From Vitrella brassicaformis (taxonomy: Eukaryota; Sar; Vitrellaceae), in the NCBI GenBank assembly GCA_001179505.1, contig CDMY01000542.1:20154-84153 (forward strand): DNA of 64,000 nucleotides, given 5' to 3'. Below the pieces are notes generated by a model, which had not been told where the DNA came from, searched no databases, and saw only the letters and a list, made by a program, of their open reading frames with translations. Shown piece after piece: positions 32,137 to 44,400 of this stretch. A program made the translations under genes and the position numbers. Numbering within the stretch: position 1 is the stretch's first letter; the number at the start of each line of letters is the position of its first letter.

Positions 32137-35100
32137 ATGGCGTCCCTCCGGTATCTGTCGGCATACTGCAGTACCGATGCTCCGAAGGCGGCTTTTGCTA
32201 TCCCGCCGGTGCCCCTCACTGCAGACAAGAGTGCGGCCGCGGTGAAGGCTGAGACCGCCATCAACAGCTTGGCAACCGATGACCTGTCGAAGCTCTCGCA
32301 CTACAACGCCTTGACGGTGCTGAATTCCCTTCTCACTTTATACAACAGGTGAACCGCCTTCAGTGCTCATTCTGCAATGGAATCATTATGTTGGACGTGT
32401 TCGCGTGTGTCTGTATGCGCAGCTTCGCGCTCTTCCACAGGAGTAAGGGCGACTTCAACACTGCACTGCTGTATCTGCGCAAGGCCCTGGAGAGCTGCCT
32501 GGTCGCCCCGGAAAGCGTCGCAACACACCATACCATTCTTCTGTCAAGATCAAGAACCAGGCTCAATGCCAGCATCCTTCTGCCGAGTAAGATAAGCAGC
32601 ACCGCCATGCCTTTCTTGCACTGGCATTGCTGTGTATGCAGAGCTGGGCCAGCACCGCCATGCGTGTCAGCAAGCTCGGGGTTCGGCTGTTGAGGCGGAT
32701 TGTCTGCTGCAGCTGAAGACCTACAAACACAAGCCACCGGCGGCCGACTTTCTGCAGGAGGCAGTGAGCAATGAGATCATAGTTCTAAATCACAACTGTG
32801 TGCCCGTACTGCATGAGCCATTGTGTGTCCGTGCAGTGTGTCACGGCGGTGCTGGCTCGCCACCATCTGGCATCGGGTACCCTGAGCAGGATGGAGACAC
32901 TGATGCAACCAGCGAATGTGTTGAATGCATGATCTTTCCTCGGCAGAGCTGGAGCACACAAAGGCCCTGGGCAGAAGCCATCACGAGGAAGTGCTTGTAA
33001 GACGACAGAACCAAGACACAGACGGGGAAAAAGGTTGCATCTGTTCATGCCTTTGCGTCTTACCAGCGGCTATACCAGGAGGCTGATACTTTGGCGCAGA
33101 CACACTTGCCGTCAGACCATCCGGCTAAACAGATGGCGCGCGACTGCCTCAGAGCGAAACGCAGAAGCCCCGCGACAAAGGTGAGAGAAATCCGCACTGG
33201 CCAGTGGCCACTCACAAGGCACTCACTGTAATGATTGCTGTGCATTGCAGAAAGGCCAGGAGCCTCAACCCCTGAGGAAAGGCCAGCCGAACACCCGCAG
33301 TCTCCCGCAGATTAGCATCTTGCGTCCGTTGCCCCTCCCTGACCCACCCATAGCTCATTCGACGTCCCCCCTGCCCCCCATTGTCGAGGCGACGGAGGGC
33401 TCTCGACATGTGCACCGCGGCCACAAGTCGCAGCCCAACCTTCACCATGACACGTCCCTCCCATCTCTCCGACAGGCCGCACCCCAGCGGCCAAAGAAGA
33501 AAGCCAGGAAGGCGGGCAAGGAGCAACAGCGATCCGTCAAGTCCCTGGCTCCGTCGCCCCTTCCATCAGTGAGCAAGAAACCGCCAGAGCCCGTCTCCCT
33601 CGCAGACAGCGAGAAGAGGGACGAGCTGAGGATCAGCGACGGACGGCAGGCCATACTCGACGCCTATGCCGTCATGCCTCGACCCGACTTCGCCCGCGGC
33701 AGGCGGCAAAGGCCGGCGGATGAGCCTGACAATTGCGTCCCCGCAGAGCGTCCCTCGGTAACCGTCGACCCGTTCCCCCCTCCTCCCCCCTGTCGACCAT
33801 CGCAGCAGCAGGACCAGCACTGGCGATGCATCCGAGCGCACATCGGTGTCATCCGTACGGCAGCCGCGGCATCATCAACACGAAGGGAGGCGGCGCAGCG
33901 ACATGGCCAAACCGAGAGAAGGGAAAGAGAAACAAGGCCGGAGGGCCACTGTGGTGGTGGAGGCCAGGGCCTCTGTGGCTTCCGTGGTGGTTGAGGGGTC
34001 ACAGTGTGAGCGGCCTGTGGCGGCGGACTCTTTGCCTGATCGACCGGACATCATTCGGCGGAAGATAGAGAGGCAGCTCATGGAGGACGGTAGGCATTGG
34101 GCAGAAGGAAAGCTCTTACGTGTCTCTGTTTGTCTACGTGTCTCTCCTGGCGTTGCTCTGGACGCGTGTGTGTGTATGTAGAGTGGGCGGTAGAGCACTT
34201 ATGGCTGCCACGTTTGCGCGAGAAAACGCACGAGCACCGACAAGACATCAAGACACGGCCCCCGGTACGTGAGACACTGCACAACAGCAGACCACACATG
34301 GACGTGGCTGTCTGCAGGACGAGATATTGGACCTTCACGACTACTACTGGCCCAGCTGCTACAACTACTTCCGATACAGACAAAAGAAGTATGCAATCAC
34401 ACTGTCACCTCTCACAACACAGACAGACGTCCTCTGTCACGTGCATGCAGCACCGAAGGCAGAGCCGCAGCCGCTTCATCAAGCGTGTCTCCCTCGCCCT
34501 CGCCCTTCTCCTCCCCTGGCCGCAATATCTCCATCTTCGAGTCGGACCGGGTCGTCCACTGGGGCCGCGAACTGCCCAAAGGGCTGCAGGACGTGCTGAG
34601 GGGGCGGGACGCCTTCAGCTGCCGTCGGAAGCGGAGGATCTACCCGCCGGCATCGGACTTCACGATATGGAAGTCGCTGACTCGGCAGGTCAGGGAGCTG
34701 GAGGAACGACTCAGGCGGCTGGCCGGGCCGGGACGGATGTCGGTACGCGTACGCACAGAACGATTCAGCAGATAGTGCATATATCCAGAGCATGTGTCTG
34801 TGTGTGTGTGAGTGTGTGCGTGTTGTCTGTCGCTTGCGCTGCAGCTCTCTCGTCATGACACCATGAAAGGTGGGTGGGCAAGTGTGCAAAGACAGGGCAA
34901 GAGAGGGAGAGTCTCATGAATCGGATGGTATGGTGGTTTTGGTTTGTGTGCAGAAGAGCTGCGTACCCTCTTCAAAAAGACCACACGTACTTCAGCCCAG
35001 CTCGGGACCAGCGGGGCCGACGTTCAGGAGCTGCTGCAGCAGCAGCAACAAGAGCAGCCACAGGCGGCCCGCGAACAACTCACCCAACTCACCCAGGAGG

Positions 35101-35138
35101 ACGGTAGACGGGGGGTGTCATTCGTCTATGCTGCCTAG
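32137..35138 (+). CDS. TPR-like paralog B, unknown function
   Basis: Paralog of the gene at 25430. The start at 32137 (MASLRYLSAYCSTDAP) is followed by exons with TPR-like helices: LSKLSHYNALTVLNSLLTLY, FALFHRSKGDFNTALLYL, LGQHRHACQQARGSAVEADC, VTAVLARHHLASG and RLYQEADTLAQTHLPSDHP. Then comes a long disordered Pro/Lys/Arg-rich region (33250-34090), WAVEHLWLPRLR, ILDLHDYYWPSCYNYFRYRQKK, NISIFESDRVVHWGRELPKGL, DFTIWKSLTRQVRELEERLRRL, MKEELRTLFKKTTRTSA and a Gln-rich end, stopping at 35138. Exon order, phases and motifs match paralog A along the whole length, though identity is low outside these blocks. With two flagella-related coiled-coil genes in the window a cytoskeletal role is possible, but there is no direct evidence. 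Confidence 0.66.
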
Positions 35139-35393
35139 CTGCGTCGGTGCTTTGGTATGTGTAGTAGATCCACCTCGCAGCAAGACAGCACATGTCGGGT
35201 TGGATTGTAGCACGCTGCTGCTGCCGCTGCCGTAGCAAGCATGTCTCAGATGTGTCCGTAGCTAGCATCGCTCATCTTTGCTGCCTGTCCTCTGTGTGTC
35301 TCTTGCTCGATGCACACACGCACTGCTCTCGTGCAGCCGTTTATGTGTGCCATCTATCTATCGCCATGCAACTGACCCCCTTGTGTTGACGCT

Positions 35394-37121
35394 TCAGAGT
35401 AGGGGTGGCAGGTTCAGGTAGGCCACCTTCCACTCAGTCGCACTCACACGCTCGTCACCACTGCCATTGCTGCCACCACAGTCGCCATCCACACCTTCAG
35501 CCAGCGCCACTGACAGCCTCTGAGTGACACACACACACACACACATCAATATAATGATTGAGCTGAGTTCACCGCGGTCACGTTTGTTCACGCGGCCTGT
35601 GCTCCCTCACCTTATAAAGCCGTGGAGGCAGGTCCCATTGAGCCGAGGCGCGAGCCGTGACCGCACCTCCAGACACAACAGCTCGATACATGACCTGACA
35701 GACCGACCGCACCCAGCACATTAGTTACACGACATGGTCTGGTCTTCATCCACAGCTACCCGCTGCACTCACTCACCTTCATTGCACGTCGCCATTGGAT
35801 GTTTGTTGGGTCCGCCGTCGGCCCGTCGCTTCCTTGTGGCCTCCATCGCCGGGTAGCCACGTCGCGCAGGGCAATGATCAGCTCGATGCTGTCGTCACTC
35901 TCACTTTCGGATGAGTGCGCTGTCAGTCGATGCAGCCCCGACTCGGACGCAGCTGTCTCGATCTGCTCGTACACACACAGAGGGAATCAATCAGTGGTCG
36001 CATTCCTGTTCTGCTAACGCATACCCACCAGTGCAGCTATGGCCGTTTCCTCGGTGTAGGCGTCCATCACATCGCCCACCGATATGGCCTGCTTCCACAG
36101 CCGCCCCACCATCCCCCGACCGCCCTCGCCAGCAGCCGCCATTCCCACCGCCGATTTGCACTCTCCACAACTCAACGAGTGACCACCGATCTGCCCATTG
36201 TCCAGCCCGCCGACCGCCAGGCGCCCTTCATAGCACTTGTGGGCCACGAAGGCCTTGGTGCGTGTCGACGGAACACACAGAGGGACCACCAGATGGTGAC
36301 GGTCGACGCCAATGGTGCGTGGTTGTCTTGCGGCGGCAGATGGAGAGGCCCTCTGGGAGAGCCGACTGCTGAGTGAGAGCAGCCGCTGGGCACCTCGTGA
36401 GCGAGGCTGGTCGTTGGTGGCTGATTCCGCTGGGAATGAGAGTTCGGAAGGGTCGAATGATGGGAGAGGGGGGCACTCCTCACAGGCGAGGCTGTCAGCA
36501 AAGCCTGTGTAGAGTGTCGATGGCAGAGCGGCGAAGCGGCACTTGGGCAGCTTCAACAGCTCAGCCCCGCAGCACCTGACAACGCAGCAAACAACACAAT
36601 GAGCGTGTCCACCGCTTGGCAGCCATCCGTCTGTCCAGCTGACTGACTGACCTGCAGGCTGGGGCGAAGCTCTCCAGCGCTTGCAAGCGGTCCACCTCGC
36701 CCGACCCCTGCCTCCTCATGAGCATCGCCCTCACGGCAGCAGAGTCGCCGATGCGAAACCGCAGCCTCCACAAGCAGACCTGCCCACCATCCTCACCACA
36801 GCTGCTCTCGGTCACACAAAGCGAGGCTGACTGCGTGAGCTCTCCAGCGATGTCATCACTCCAGGAGGTGCCGTCTTCACCGTCGTCCCCTCCGTGATGC
36901 AGCGGGATGGCCGCAAAGGCCTCTCCATCTCTCTCCAGCCACACCTCCAGCTGCCCATCCGACAGGCTGAAGCGGGCACGTGCGCTTGATGCCGCCGACG
37001 CGGATGAGTGCCTTGAGGATGCCGTGAGTCGACATTGACCGGTGAGCTGCACCAGTTCCAGAAAGGCACACTCCAGCGGGTGCTCAACAGAGGACGGTGG
37101 CAGATCTTTGTTCCTCTCCAT
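35394..37121 (-). CDS. UBE3D/HECT-like E2-binding protein (putative E3 ubiquitin ligase)
   Basis: Resembles the HECT_2 family (human UBE3D), which binds E2 enzymes. Five exons: 37121 to about 36655 (MERNKDLPPSS.., beta-rich), about 36577-36035, 35963-35779, about 35695-35612 and about 35521-35394. Family-like features are CCGAELLKLPKCRFAALPS (the LRCR.C / R.LPS block), ADSLACEECPPLPSF (in place of ..LWHCH), HSLSCGECKSAVG (family LSC..C...LG) and the very C-terminal YLNLPPLL. The spacing of the Cys pairs supports a zinc-binding or structural Cys cluster. The first 130 residues have no clear match, and some family residues differ (for example the WHCH motif), so the call is tentative. Same strand as the HisA gene upstream. 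Confidence 0.5.
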
Positions 37122-37460
37122 GTGCGCTGCTGTCCTCGGTGCGAGGAAGGCTCTTAAAGGTCAAGAGAAGATCCCCAGCCGAATCGTGCGAGCTTCGCGT
37201 TTCCCCCAACTCAGAGGTGCGGGGCATGTCTGCAGGGACTCTTTCGCTTTGTGACTCTTTCGCTTTGTGAATGAATGCACCACCCCGTTCTCGTTTGAAG
37301 ATGTCATTGTTACAATACGGTGTCTGACAGTCCACATCCACTCCTTCTCATGAACACCAACCAGTCACAACGATAGATGCCACGACAGATGCACGTCACT
37401 CTCTCATCAACCCGATGACCACACGCACACGACTTTCCCCTCCATGCCTCATCAATCTAT
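37122..37460. other. Intergenic region between UBE3D-like and HisA genes
   Basis: No gene seen. It contains a direct repeat of CTCTTTCGCTTTGTGA at about 37239-37268. Confidence 0.5.
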
Positions 37461-38291
37461 CTATCTCGGGTGCTCCCTGTTCCACCGCACACAGTCGTCA
37501 TACTTGACCAGCGCACCACCAAAGATGTCCAAAGCACTCCCAAACGTCAGGTCAACACGACCTTTGCTCAGCCGGTCCACCGTCTGCAGGTCGCTCAGGT
37601 CCCTCCCCCCACCCGCATAGGTGCACGGCACACCGCTCCACTCGCCCAGGGCAGCCACCAGCTCCTCGTCAATGCCCCGGCAGAGCCCCTCGACGTCGGC
37701 TGCATGCACGAGGAACTCGCTGCAGTAGGCGGCCACTTGTGCGAGTGACTCCTTGGTCAGCCAGAAGTCGGTGAGCGTCTGCCACCTGTTCATGGCCACA
37801 ACCCACCCGAGCTCCCCGCCCTCGCCCCTCTTGTCCACTCGCCGACAGCTGAGGTCCACGACCAGGCGGTCGGGCGACACGAGCTTGGACAGCCGCATCA
37901 GCCGCTCGAAGGAGAGCTTGCCGTCGGGGAAGAGCCACGACGTCACTATCACCTTGGAGGCGCCCTTCTCCAGCCACTGGAGCGCATTCACGTCGGTCAC
38001 GCCGCCACCGACCTGCAGACCGTGCGGCCACGCCTCGAGCGCAGACACGGCTGCCGCGTCATTGTTGGGTCCCAGCTTGATCAGATGGCCGCCCACCAGC
38101 CCGTCGCGACGATAAATGCGGGCGAAGTGGGCGGCGTCCTGCTCGGGAGGCGCGACGAAGTTGGTCTTGAGGGATGATGATGCCGATGCCGACTGTTGGC
38201 TGTTGTGTGTGTCGTCTGTGAGGGTGCCGCCGACAATCTGCTTGACGCTGCCGTTGTGGAGGTCGATGCAGGGCCGGAAGTGGGTGGGCAT
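37461..38291 (-). CDS. HIS6: ProFAR isomerase, HisA/HIS6 type (histidine biosynthesis)
   Basis: Phosphoribosylformimino-5-aminoimidazole carboxamide ribotide isomerase, the fourth step-type isomerisation of histidine biosynthesis, a TIM barrel. Uninterrupted frame. [18 protein letters not shown] has the catalytic Asp of the first strand and the VKQI.GG block seen in fungal and plant HIS6. Then follow [23 protein letters not shown] (phosphate loop), [25 protein letters not shown] (second catalytic Asp), [17 protein letters not shown] and [14 protein letters not shown] (second phosphate loop), [14 protein letters not shown] start at 38291 ([10 protein letters not shown]). The frame stays open upstream to 38621, so an organellar presequence from a Met near 38456 is possible. 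The other start choice would leave under 80 bp to the divergent gene at 38534. Confidence 0.88.
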   Translation of the reverse strand: MPTHFRPCIDLHNGSVKQIVGGTLTDDTHNSQQSASASSSLKTNFVAPPEQDAAHFARIYRRDGLVGGHLIKLGPNNDAAAVSALEAWPHGLQVGGGVTDVNALQWLEKGASKVIVTSWLFPDGKLSFERLMRLSKLVSPDRLVVDLSCRRVDKRGEGGELGWVVAMNRWQTLTDFWLTKESLAQVAAYCSEFLVHAADVEGLCRGIDEELVAALGEWSGVPCTYAGGGRDLSDLQTVDRLSKGRVDLTFGSALDIFGGALVKYDDCVRWNREHPR

Positions 38292-38533
38292 CGCCAGATA
38301 GCCAGATCTCTCGATCTCTCCAGGCCAGTGACGAGATCTCTGGCGAGACAAATGCAGCAATGAAAGCCTCAGCCGCCCCTGCGAGCTCCGCACGTTGTTG
38401 TCATCTTCCCCATGATGACGGGTCGTCGGGTTAAGGGTTTGATGGGTCAAGGGTTTCATTGCGAGCTTAGTTGGTGCAAAAAAGCGCTGCGGAGGAAGTG
38501 TGAAGAGGACCGCGTGCCGTATTAGACGCAAGG

Positions 38534-40670
38534 ATGAGTGCGTTCCGCCACTCTGACGATAGCGGCAAAGACGAGATGGACTTCGAGTACACTGACCCTC
38601 CCACGCTCTCCCTCGACGCACTGGATCTCGCTGATGAGCCGGTGATGCGCCTCAGGGCGGCACCCAAGGCACCCAAGCAGAGGCGCGACTCGCGCACTGC
38701 CGACAAACAACACGTCACGGTCAGCGGGGAGGCAGAGGAGAGGATGGCATGGCATGCAGGTGTGCGGGCATCCGTGTGTGTGTGGTTGCTGTGTGCAGGA
38801 GGGTCTGCTGCGTAGCTGGAGTCGGTATTTCAAGGGCGGGGAGGACGACACCACCACGGCTGAGGGCACGGTTGACGGGACGGCGGCAGACGCAGACGTC
38901 GTCATGCAGGATGCAGCAGCCGCTGATAAGAAGGAAACACAGCAAGGGCAAGGTGAGATAGATGGCGAGGGAGGGAGAATGCTCGTCGACCTGTGTGCCC
39001 TGACTGACCTGTTATGTCCCGCTGGCTGCAGCAGCGCCCTCCCGTAGCTCGTTTCTATCACGGATCAGCCAAGCCATCCTCCGCACACATGCCCCTACCC
39101 CCTCCCCTGACCCTGCCCCTCGCCCAGCAGCAGCAGCAGCCGCTGAGCGCCCCTCTCCCGCCCAGCAGCAGCCCGCCCCCATGACGGCCATCGAGTGCTA
39201 CAGACCCCCGCCTCCCCCATCCCTACCCCCTCCCGGCCTGCCGACGCGCTCACAGCAGCCGTGGCGCCCATTCGAGCAGGGCTATGGCGGCGGCGGGTTG
39301 GTGCGGCGTCGGGCGGCTGGGGATGGTTATGGTGGGTATCGTGTGGGTGAGAGGGGCGAGGAGGAGGTGGAGGTGGAGGAGGAGAGTGAGGGCGACGGTC
39401 GGGATGGGTTCTGGGGTAGCGTGAGGGAGTGTGCTGTGACGGTCTGCCTCGTCCTGGTGAGTTGTGGGTGGGGGAGGGTGGGGGAGGGAGGGAGAAAGGC
39501 CGTCTGTCGATTCTTGTTGTGTGTATGTGTTGTGCGTCTGTTGTGTGTGTGTGTGTATGTGTGTGTGTGTGTCAGGTTCTAGTTGGTTTGGTGTACAACT
39601 TCGTCTACCTGCCTCACTCGGACGCCTCCTATGAAGCTGACGTGAGTGAGCCACCACCTACTCGGCCAACCAACGCCCCGCAGCATCACTTGCCTCTGTC
39701 TGTTATCCGTTAGAGCATCACTCGCGCCGAAATGGAGGAGCGGCTGGCCTGCCGAGACAAATATGAGAGCAACAAGTGAGACAGACAGTGACCTGCACAC
39801 ACACACACACACACTCTCTCTCCCATATGGCGTGTCCGTCTGCTCAGGTGCGAGTTGTGTTTTTCCCAAGAGGGCTGCAAGTTCCCCGCACTCTTTGAGC
39901 CGTGCCGGTCGGTCAACAACACAGACACGCACACACACACACACACACACAATTGTGCTGGTTGGCTGCAGCGAGTACAAGGCGTGCATGGAGACGGGCC
40001 ACGAACCACTGGCGAAGCGCTCACAGATACTCGCCAAGAACGTCGCCCTCGGCATCGACGCCTTCGTGCGCCACCTGTCGTGGTAAGTTAACTCCCACAG
40101 AAACAGACAGGGAGGGAACCCCACACAAACAGACAACCTCAGGAAGCTCTCTCTCTGTTGATGCCTTGGCTGCCCTGCCCTTCACACATACACAGGAAGT
40201 CAGTAGTGGTGATCGGCATGCTGCTGTCGGTGCTGGTGCTCTTCTCCCGGTGCGACCTCCTCCCCCGCCCATGCAGGTGCAACAGACGCTCGGCAAGACA
40301 GTCGCGCAAACAGCCCCCCACCAGACGCACTCCATCGCCCCGCCAGCCGGCCCGGCACCAGGTGCAGCAGCCATATCTCCCCACCTCTCCCCTGCTGCCG
40401 CCACACCCACACGTTCATCCACACGCTCATGCTCACCCACCAATGGCGGCGCTGCCCTCACCGCCGTATTATGCCGGCCCTCCTGCTGCCGCCGCTGCTG
40501 GTGGTGGTGGTGCGTATGGGTATGGCCCACAGCATTATGTGGGCGGGGGCGGTTATGGGTGGCCGGTGGGCGCGCCGCCGTCTTATGATGCGGAGGAGCG
40601 ACACAGGTACGGCTACGGCCACTATGGCTATGGAAGCGGCGTCTATGGGCCGCCACCGATGCAGTATTAG
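38534..40670 (+). CDS. BRL1: Brl1/Brr6-type nuclear envelope protein
   Basis: Membrane protein of the nuclear envelope/ER that assists nuclear pore assembly in yeasts and related proteins in apicomplexans. Exons start at 38534 ([19 protein letters not shown]) with an acidic, disordered N-terminus. Later exons give [20 protein letters not shown] (first TM), then the diagnostic lumenal Cys block: [14 protein letters not shown], then [15 protein letters not shown], matching the C..Y..N.C / P....C..W..CM pattern. Next come [21 protein letters not shown] and [14 protein letters not shown] (second TM). The C-terminus is a long Pro/His/Gly/Tyr-rich tail ending at 40670. Several introns contain CA or TG repeats (about 39542-39571, 39797 and 39932). 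A 27-nt GT-AG stretch near 40252 is too short to be an intron, so I read through it. Confidence 0.78.
39542..39571. repeat. (TG)n microsatellite just before a 3' splice site
   Basis: TG run that ends directly in TCAG|GTTCTAGTTGG, the acceptor of a Brl1 exon; it occupies the usual polypyrimidine-tract position. Confidence 0.8.
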
Positions 40671-40692
40671 TGGATGGATGGATGGATGGATG
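40671..40692. repeat. (TGGA)n tract after the Brl1 stop codon
   Basis: TGGA repeats begin immediately after the TAG stop of the Brl1-like gene. Confidence 0.85.
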
Positions 40693-41465
40693 GCTGGTGG
40701 GGGGCAGTCCATAGTGTGTGTGAGTGTCTGTCTGTGTGTGTGTCTGTCTGTCTGTGTGATGGTGTGGGAGACCTTTATACGGTATCTATTTGTCTGTGTA
40801 TGTCGAGAGCATTGGCCCCACGAGTTCGTGTGTGTCTCGTCAGTCGAGGGCGGCGCATGATGGCGGCAAGCGACAAGCCGTTTGCCGCCATCGTAGCACG
40901 CTCACAGCTGACGCCCCTCACACGAGCTGAGGGGAGCATTGCAGGCAGACCGACAGGCCGTGTGTTCCTCCTTTATCTGGCCGTGAATAGTGTGTGTGTG
41001 TATGTTCGGAGGAAGGAAGACTTGATGGTTCGGTGCGGTGCGATCCTGGTGCTCGCCTGCGGCTGACTTCTTGCCACCTTCTCCTCATTGGCGTGGCAGT
41101 GTCTGCACATACACTAGACGCTGCCGTACCGAGGAGGCGGAGAGGGACAGAAGGCAGTGGACGCAGGAAAGCTCAGGCGGGTCTGATGTGAGCGACTTTG
41201 TTGCATGAGACAGCTACACATTGATTTGTGTGGGTACCTACGCGTCAACGTCAAAAGTTCATCGATACCACACACAGCCATCTGTAGGACAACCTAGCAC
41301 TCGTCGTCTTAACCAACCAACCACACACTCACACACACACACACAAAAGCTACCAGTGCTGAAGCTATACCTACACCCACTGTCACAACAAAACACGTGC
41401 AACAACATAATCTACAATGGCTGCCAACTAAGCAACGGACCATCATAACACCCAATTATCTACAA
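40693..41465. other. Intergenic region between convergent genes
   Basis: It lies between the ends of the Brl1-like and SAMHD1-like A genes. TG/TCTG repeats at about 40715-40760 and AC repeats at about 41331-41345. No gene found. Confidence 0.5.
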
Positions 41466-44400
41466 TTAGCTGCTGGCTTGGCGAAACTGCCCATCGTGCG
41501 TGCGGACGGGCGGCAGCAGGTCCGTTGGTCGCTGCTCCTGCGCGTGGGGGTGCAGCGGCAGCCGGCCGATTTCGGGTGTCCGCTGATGGGGCGTCGCAGA
41601 CATGGGGGTCCGCTGACCTACCACCTGTCATTCACACACGGTGCGCACAGACAGGGAGAGGTGGTTTGTTTAAGTGGGTGGGTGGATGGGGCTTGCCATG
41701 GCGTCAGTGACGTGCAGTTTATGGCGCAGAATGCTGTTGAACGCGTTCTGGACCGCATCAAACTGGCACACCAACACTCACTCTGTGTGGGTGTCTGGGT
41801 CGGTGCGGTGTGACGGCATGTGTGTGAGCTCACCTACCTTGTTTTCGTCTTGTTCCTTGATGAGCACGAGCAGCCGTAACTCCTGCCACCTGCTCTTGGT
41901 GTGTGCCCCGCTGATGAGGTTGCGCTTCTCGGCCTCACCCTCGATCTTCACCGCATACGGCACACCGCCCTCTGCATCACACAGCGAGCCACACACACAC
42001 ACAAACACACAGCACAGGCCTTCCTCTGGGTGGGTGAGCGCCTGCCTGCCTGCCTGCGTGGGTACCTCCGGCCGTCTCGGTGTAGAATCCGACAAAGTCT
42101 AGGGGGTTCTTGTCCTTGCTGCCGTGGTGGATCTTGGACACTGGACAACACACAGAGGAGCCATCCATGGTGGTGGTGGTGTTTGCCCATGGACAAGTGT
42201 ACGTACTGTCCACAACGATGTCAGAGGGACACACGCCCTGACAAAAGGAGGGAGGGATGGAGAGAGGGAAGAAAGCCAGATGGCTGGCTGGCTGATGATC
42301 GAGGCGCTGGTTGTGTAGCTCACCCACCGCTCCTTTGGCAATGAGCTCGTTGAGCTCGTCCACCCCCAAGTTCTCGCACAGCTGTATGTCTTCCTTTTTG
42401 TCGAATACGTACTCGGCTGCACCAGTAAAAAACGATGCCGATCTATCTGCTTGGTGGCTCCCTCACTTACCGACAAATCGGTATATGTTGCGGCAATCGA
42501 TGCGCCTGAAGAGCTCCTTGGCCCTGCTTGACCGAAACCAACCGTCAGAAGTGCGCGTGTGTGTGTGTGCAGGGCAGGTGTTCAGCGGACCTCTGTATGC
42601 CCGGGTCGCAGAAGCTGTCCTGCCGCTGGCGGATGATCTGCGGACGGACATTGACGGCGCATACGGTCAGACAGCCTATATAGCGATGGCTGGGCTGTGG
42701 CGTGCTGTGTCTGTGTCCCGTGCGTGTCTGGTGTGTGTGCGTGAGTGCGTACGTCATCGATATTGTCAGTCAGGTGAAGATAGCCCTCGCAGTCTTTCTC
42801 CTGCATCGGCATCAATCACATGACATCACTCACATCCGTCTATGCTTTTTTTGTGTGTGTGTGCTTGTGTGTCTGTGTGTGTCGCCCACCTCGATGATCC
42901 TTCTGAGGCCGAGGGCCTTGGACGCCTGAAAAAGGGCGTCAGTCTTCTGCACACACACACACACACACACATGGATGGGTGCATTGATGCGTGTATGTCT
43001 GTCTGTCTGTCTCTGTGTGTGTGGTTCGGCCACCCACCCACCATGGCCTCGAAGGCAAGGGTCTTCCTGTGCGTGTAGAGAATCTTGAACAGACGCTGAC
43101 ACACGCAGAACGAGAAAACAATGCCGTCCGTGTGGGGAAGAGAGCAGGTCGTCTGTCTGTCTGTCTGTCTGTGTGCGTACAAATCGTGTCTGGACGAGCT
43201 CGGCCACTGCCGGCACCTCCTTGCTGTTGTAGCAGATCTCGCCGTCAGGCATCACCGTGGCGAAACGCAGCAGACGGCCGGGGTTGTACCTTCACAGAGA
43301 GAGAGAGAGAGAGAGAACGAGTCACTGATGGACAGGGCGGCGTGATTCTTTTGCTGCTCTCACTCTCACTTTGGCAGGGAGTTGGGCGATGTGCTGGCGT
43401 CTCGTTGGAGGTAGTCCATCCTATAGACATGCAACACACCACACCACACCATACGCACGTACACACGTCCACGATCCGTTTGTGTGGGTGTGAGCTGAGC
43501 TGAGATGCCGTTCTCGAGCTGAGCGAGATGCCGTTCTCACTTGTCCGTGTCGAGGCCGTTCCTCTTGTTGTTGACGATGTCATACGCCGCCCGCTCGAGT
43601 GCAAAGATGGGGTGGTCGCCCACCACACGATGCTGGGTGGGGTCGATACTGAAGAAACCCACGGAGGCAGAGAAGGAAAGAGATCGCGGTGCGGTGGGTG
43701 CGTGAGAGTGTCTTTCGTCTGTGTCCCACTGACTGACCCTTCGATCATCTCCTTGACAGTCGTGCGGCCATTGAGTGCATCAATCACCTCACCCGCCGTC
43801 GTGTTGTTGTCGATGAGGTACTCGAACAGCTTGAGCGACATGTCCTCGTGGCACCACTCCTTCAGCCCCAGGTGCCGATGCACAAAGGCGTGCTCGAACC
43901 TGCTAAATGGATGGATGGATGGAATGATGGATGGATCAGTGGTGTTGTCTGTTGTTCACGTACGTGTGCGAGTAGGGGCCATGGCCGAGGTCGTGACACA
44001 CCCCTGCGATCTGCAGAAGCCGCACCAACCGCTGCACCTCCACATCAGTCACACTCACACCCGACTTCCTACACACACACACACACACAGGGAGAGAGAT
44101 GAAGTGGCCACTCCTGATGTTTTCTTGTCCGCCCCACATGACTAGGTTCTCGAAGGCGATCTTGGACAGATACGCGACGCCCAGTGAGTGTTCGAATCGT
44201 GTGTGCACGGCCCCCGGATAGACCAAATGGCAGGCGCCGAGCTGCTTGAGGCGCCTCAGCCGCTGCACCTGCGGCGTGTCGATGAAACTGAACAACTCAC
44301 GGTCGAAGGACATCGAATCGCTGCATGAAGGATACACACACACACACACACACACACATATCCATTCACACGCTTTCCCTCTCTCTTTCGCATCTGGTCG

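Noticed and set aside
37461-38621. Full 386-codon frame for HisA starting at 38621
   Set aside because: It would overlap the divergent Brl1-like gene start at 38534; a shorter extension from about 38456 remains possible as a presequence.
40252-40278. 27-nt GT...AG stretch in the last Brl1 exon
   Set aside because: Too short for an intron; the reading frame is open through it and ends in a sensible Tyr/Gly-rich tail.
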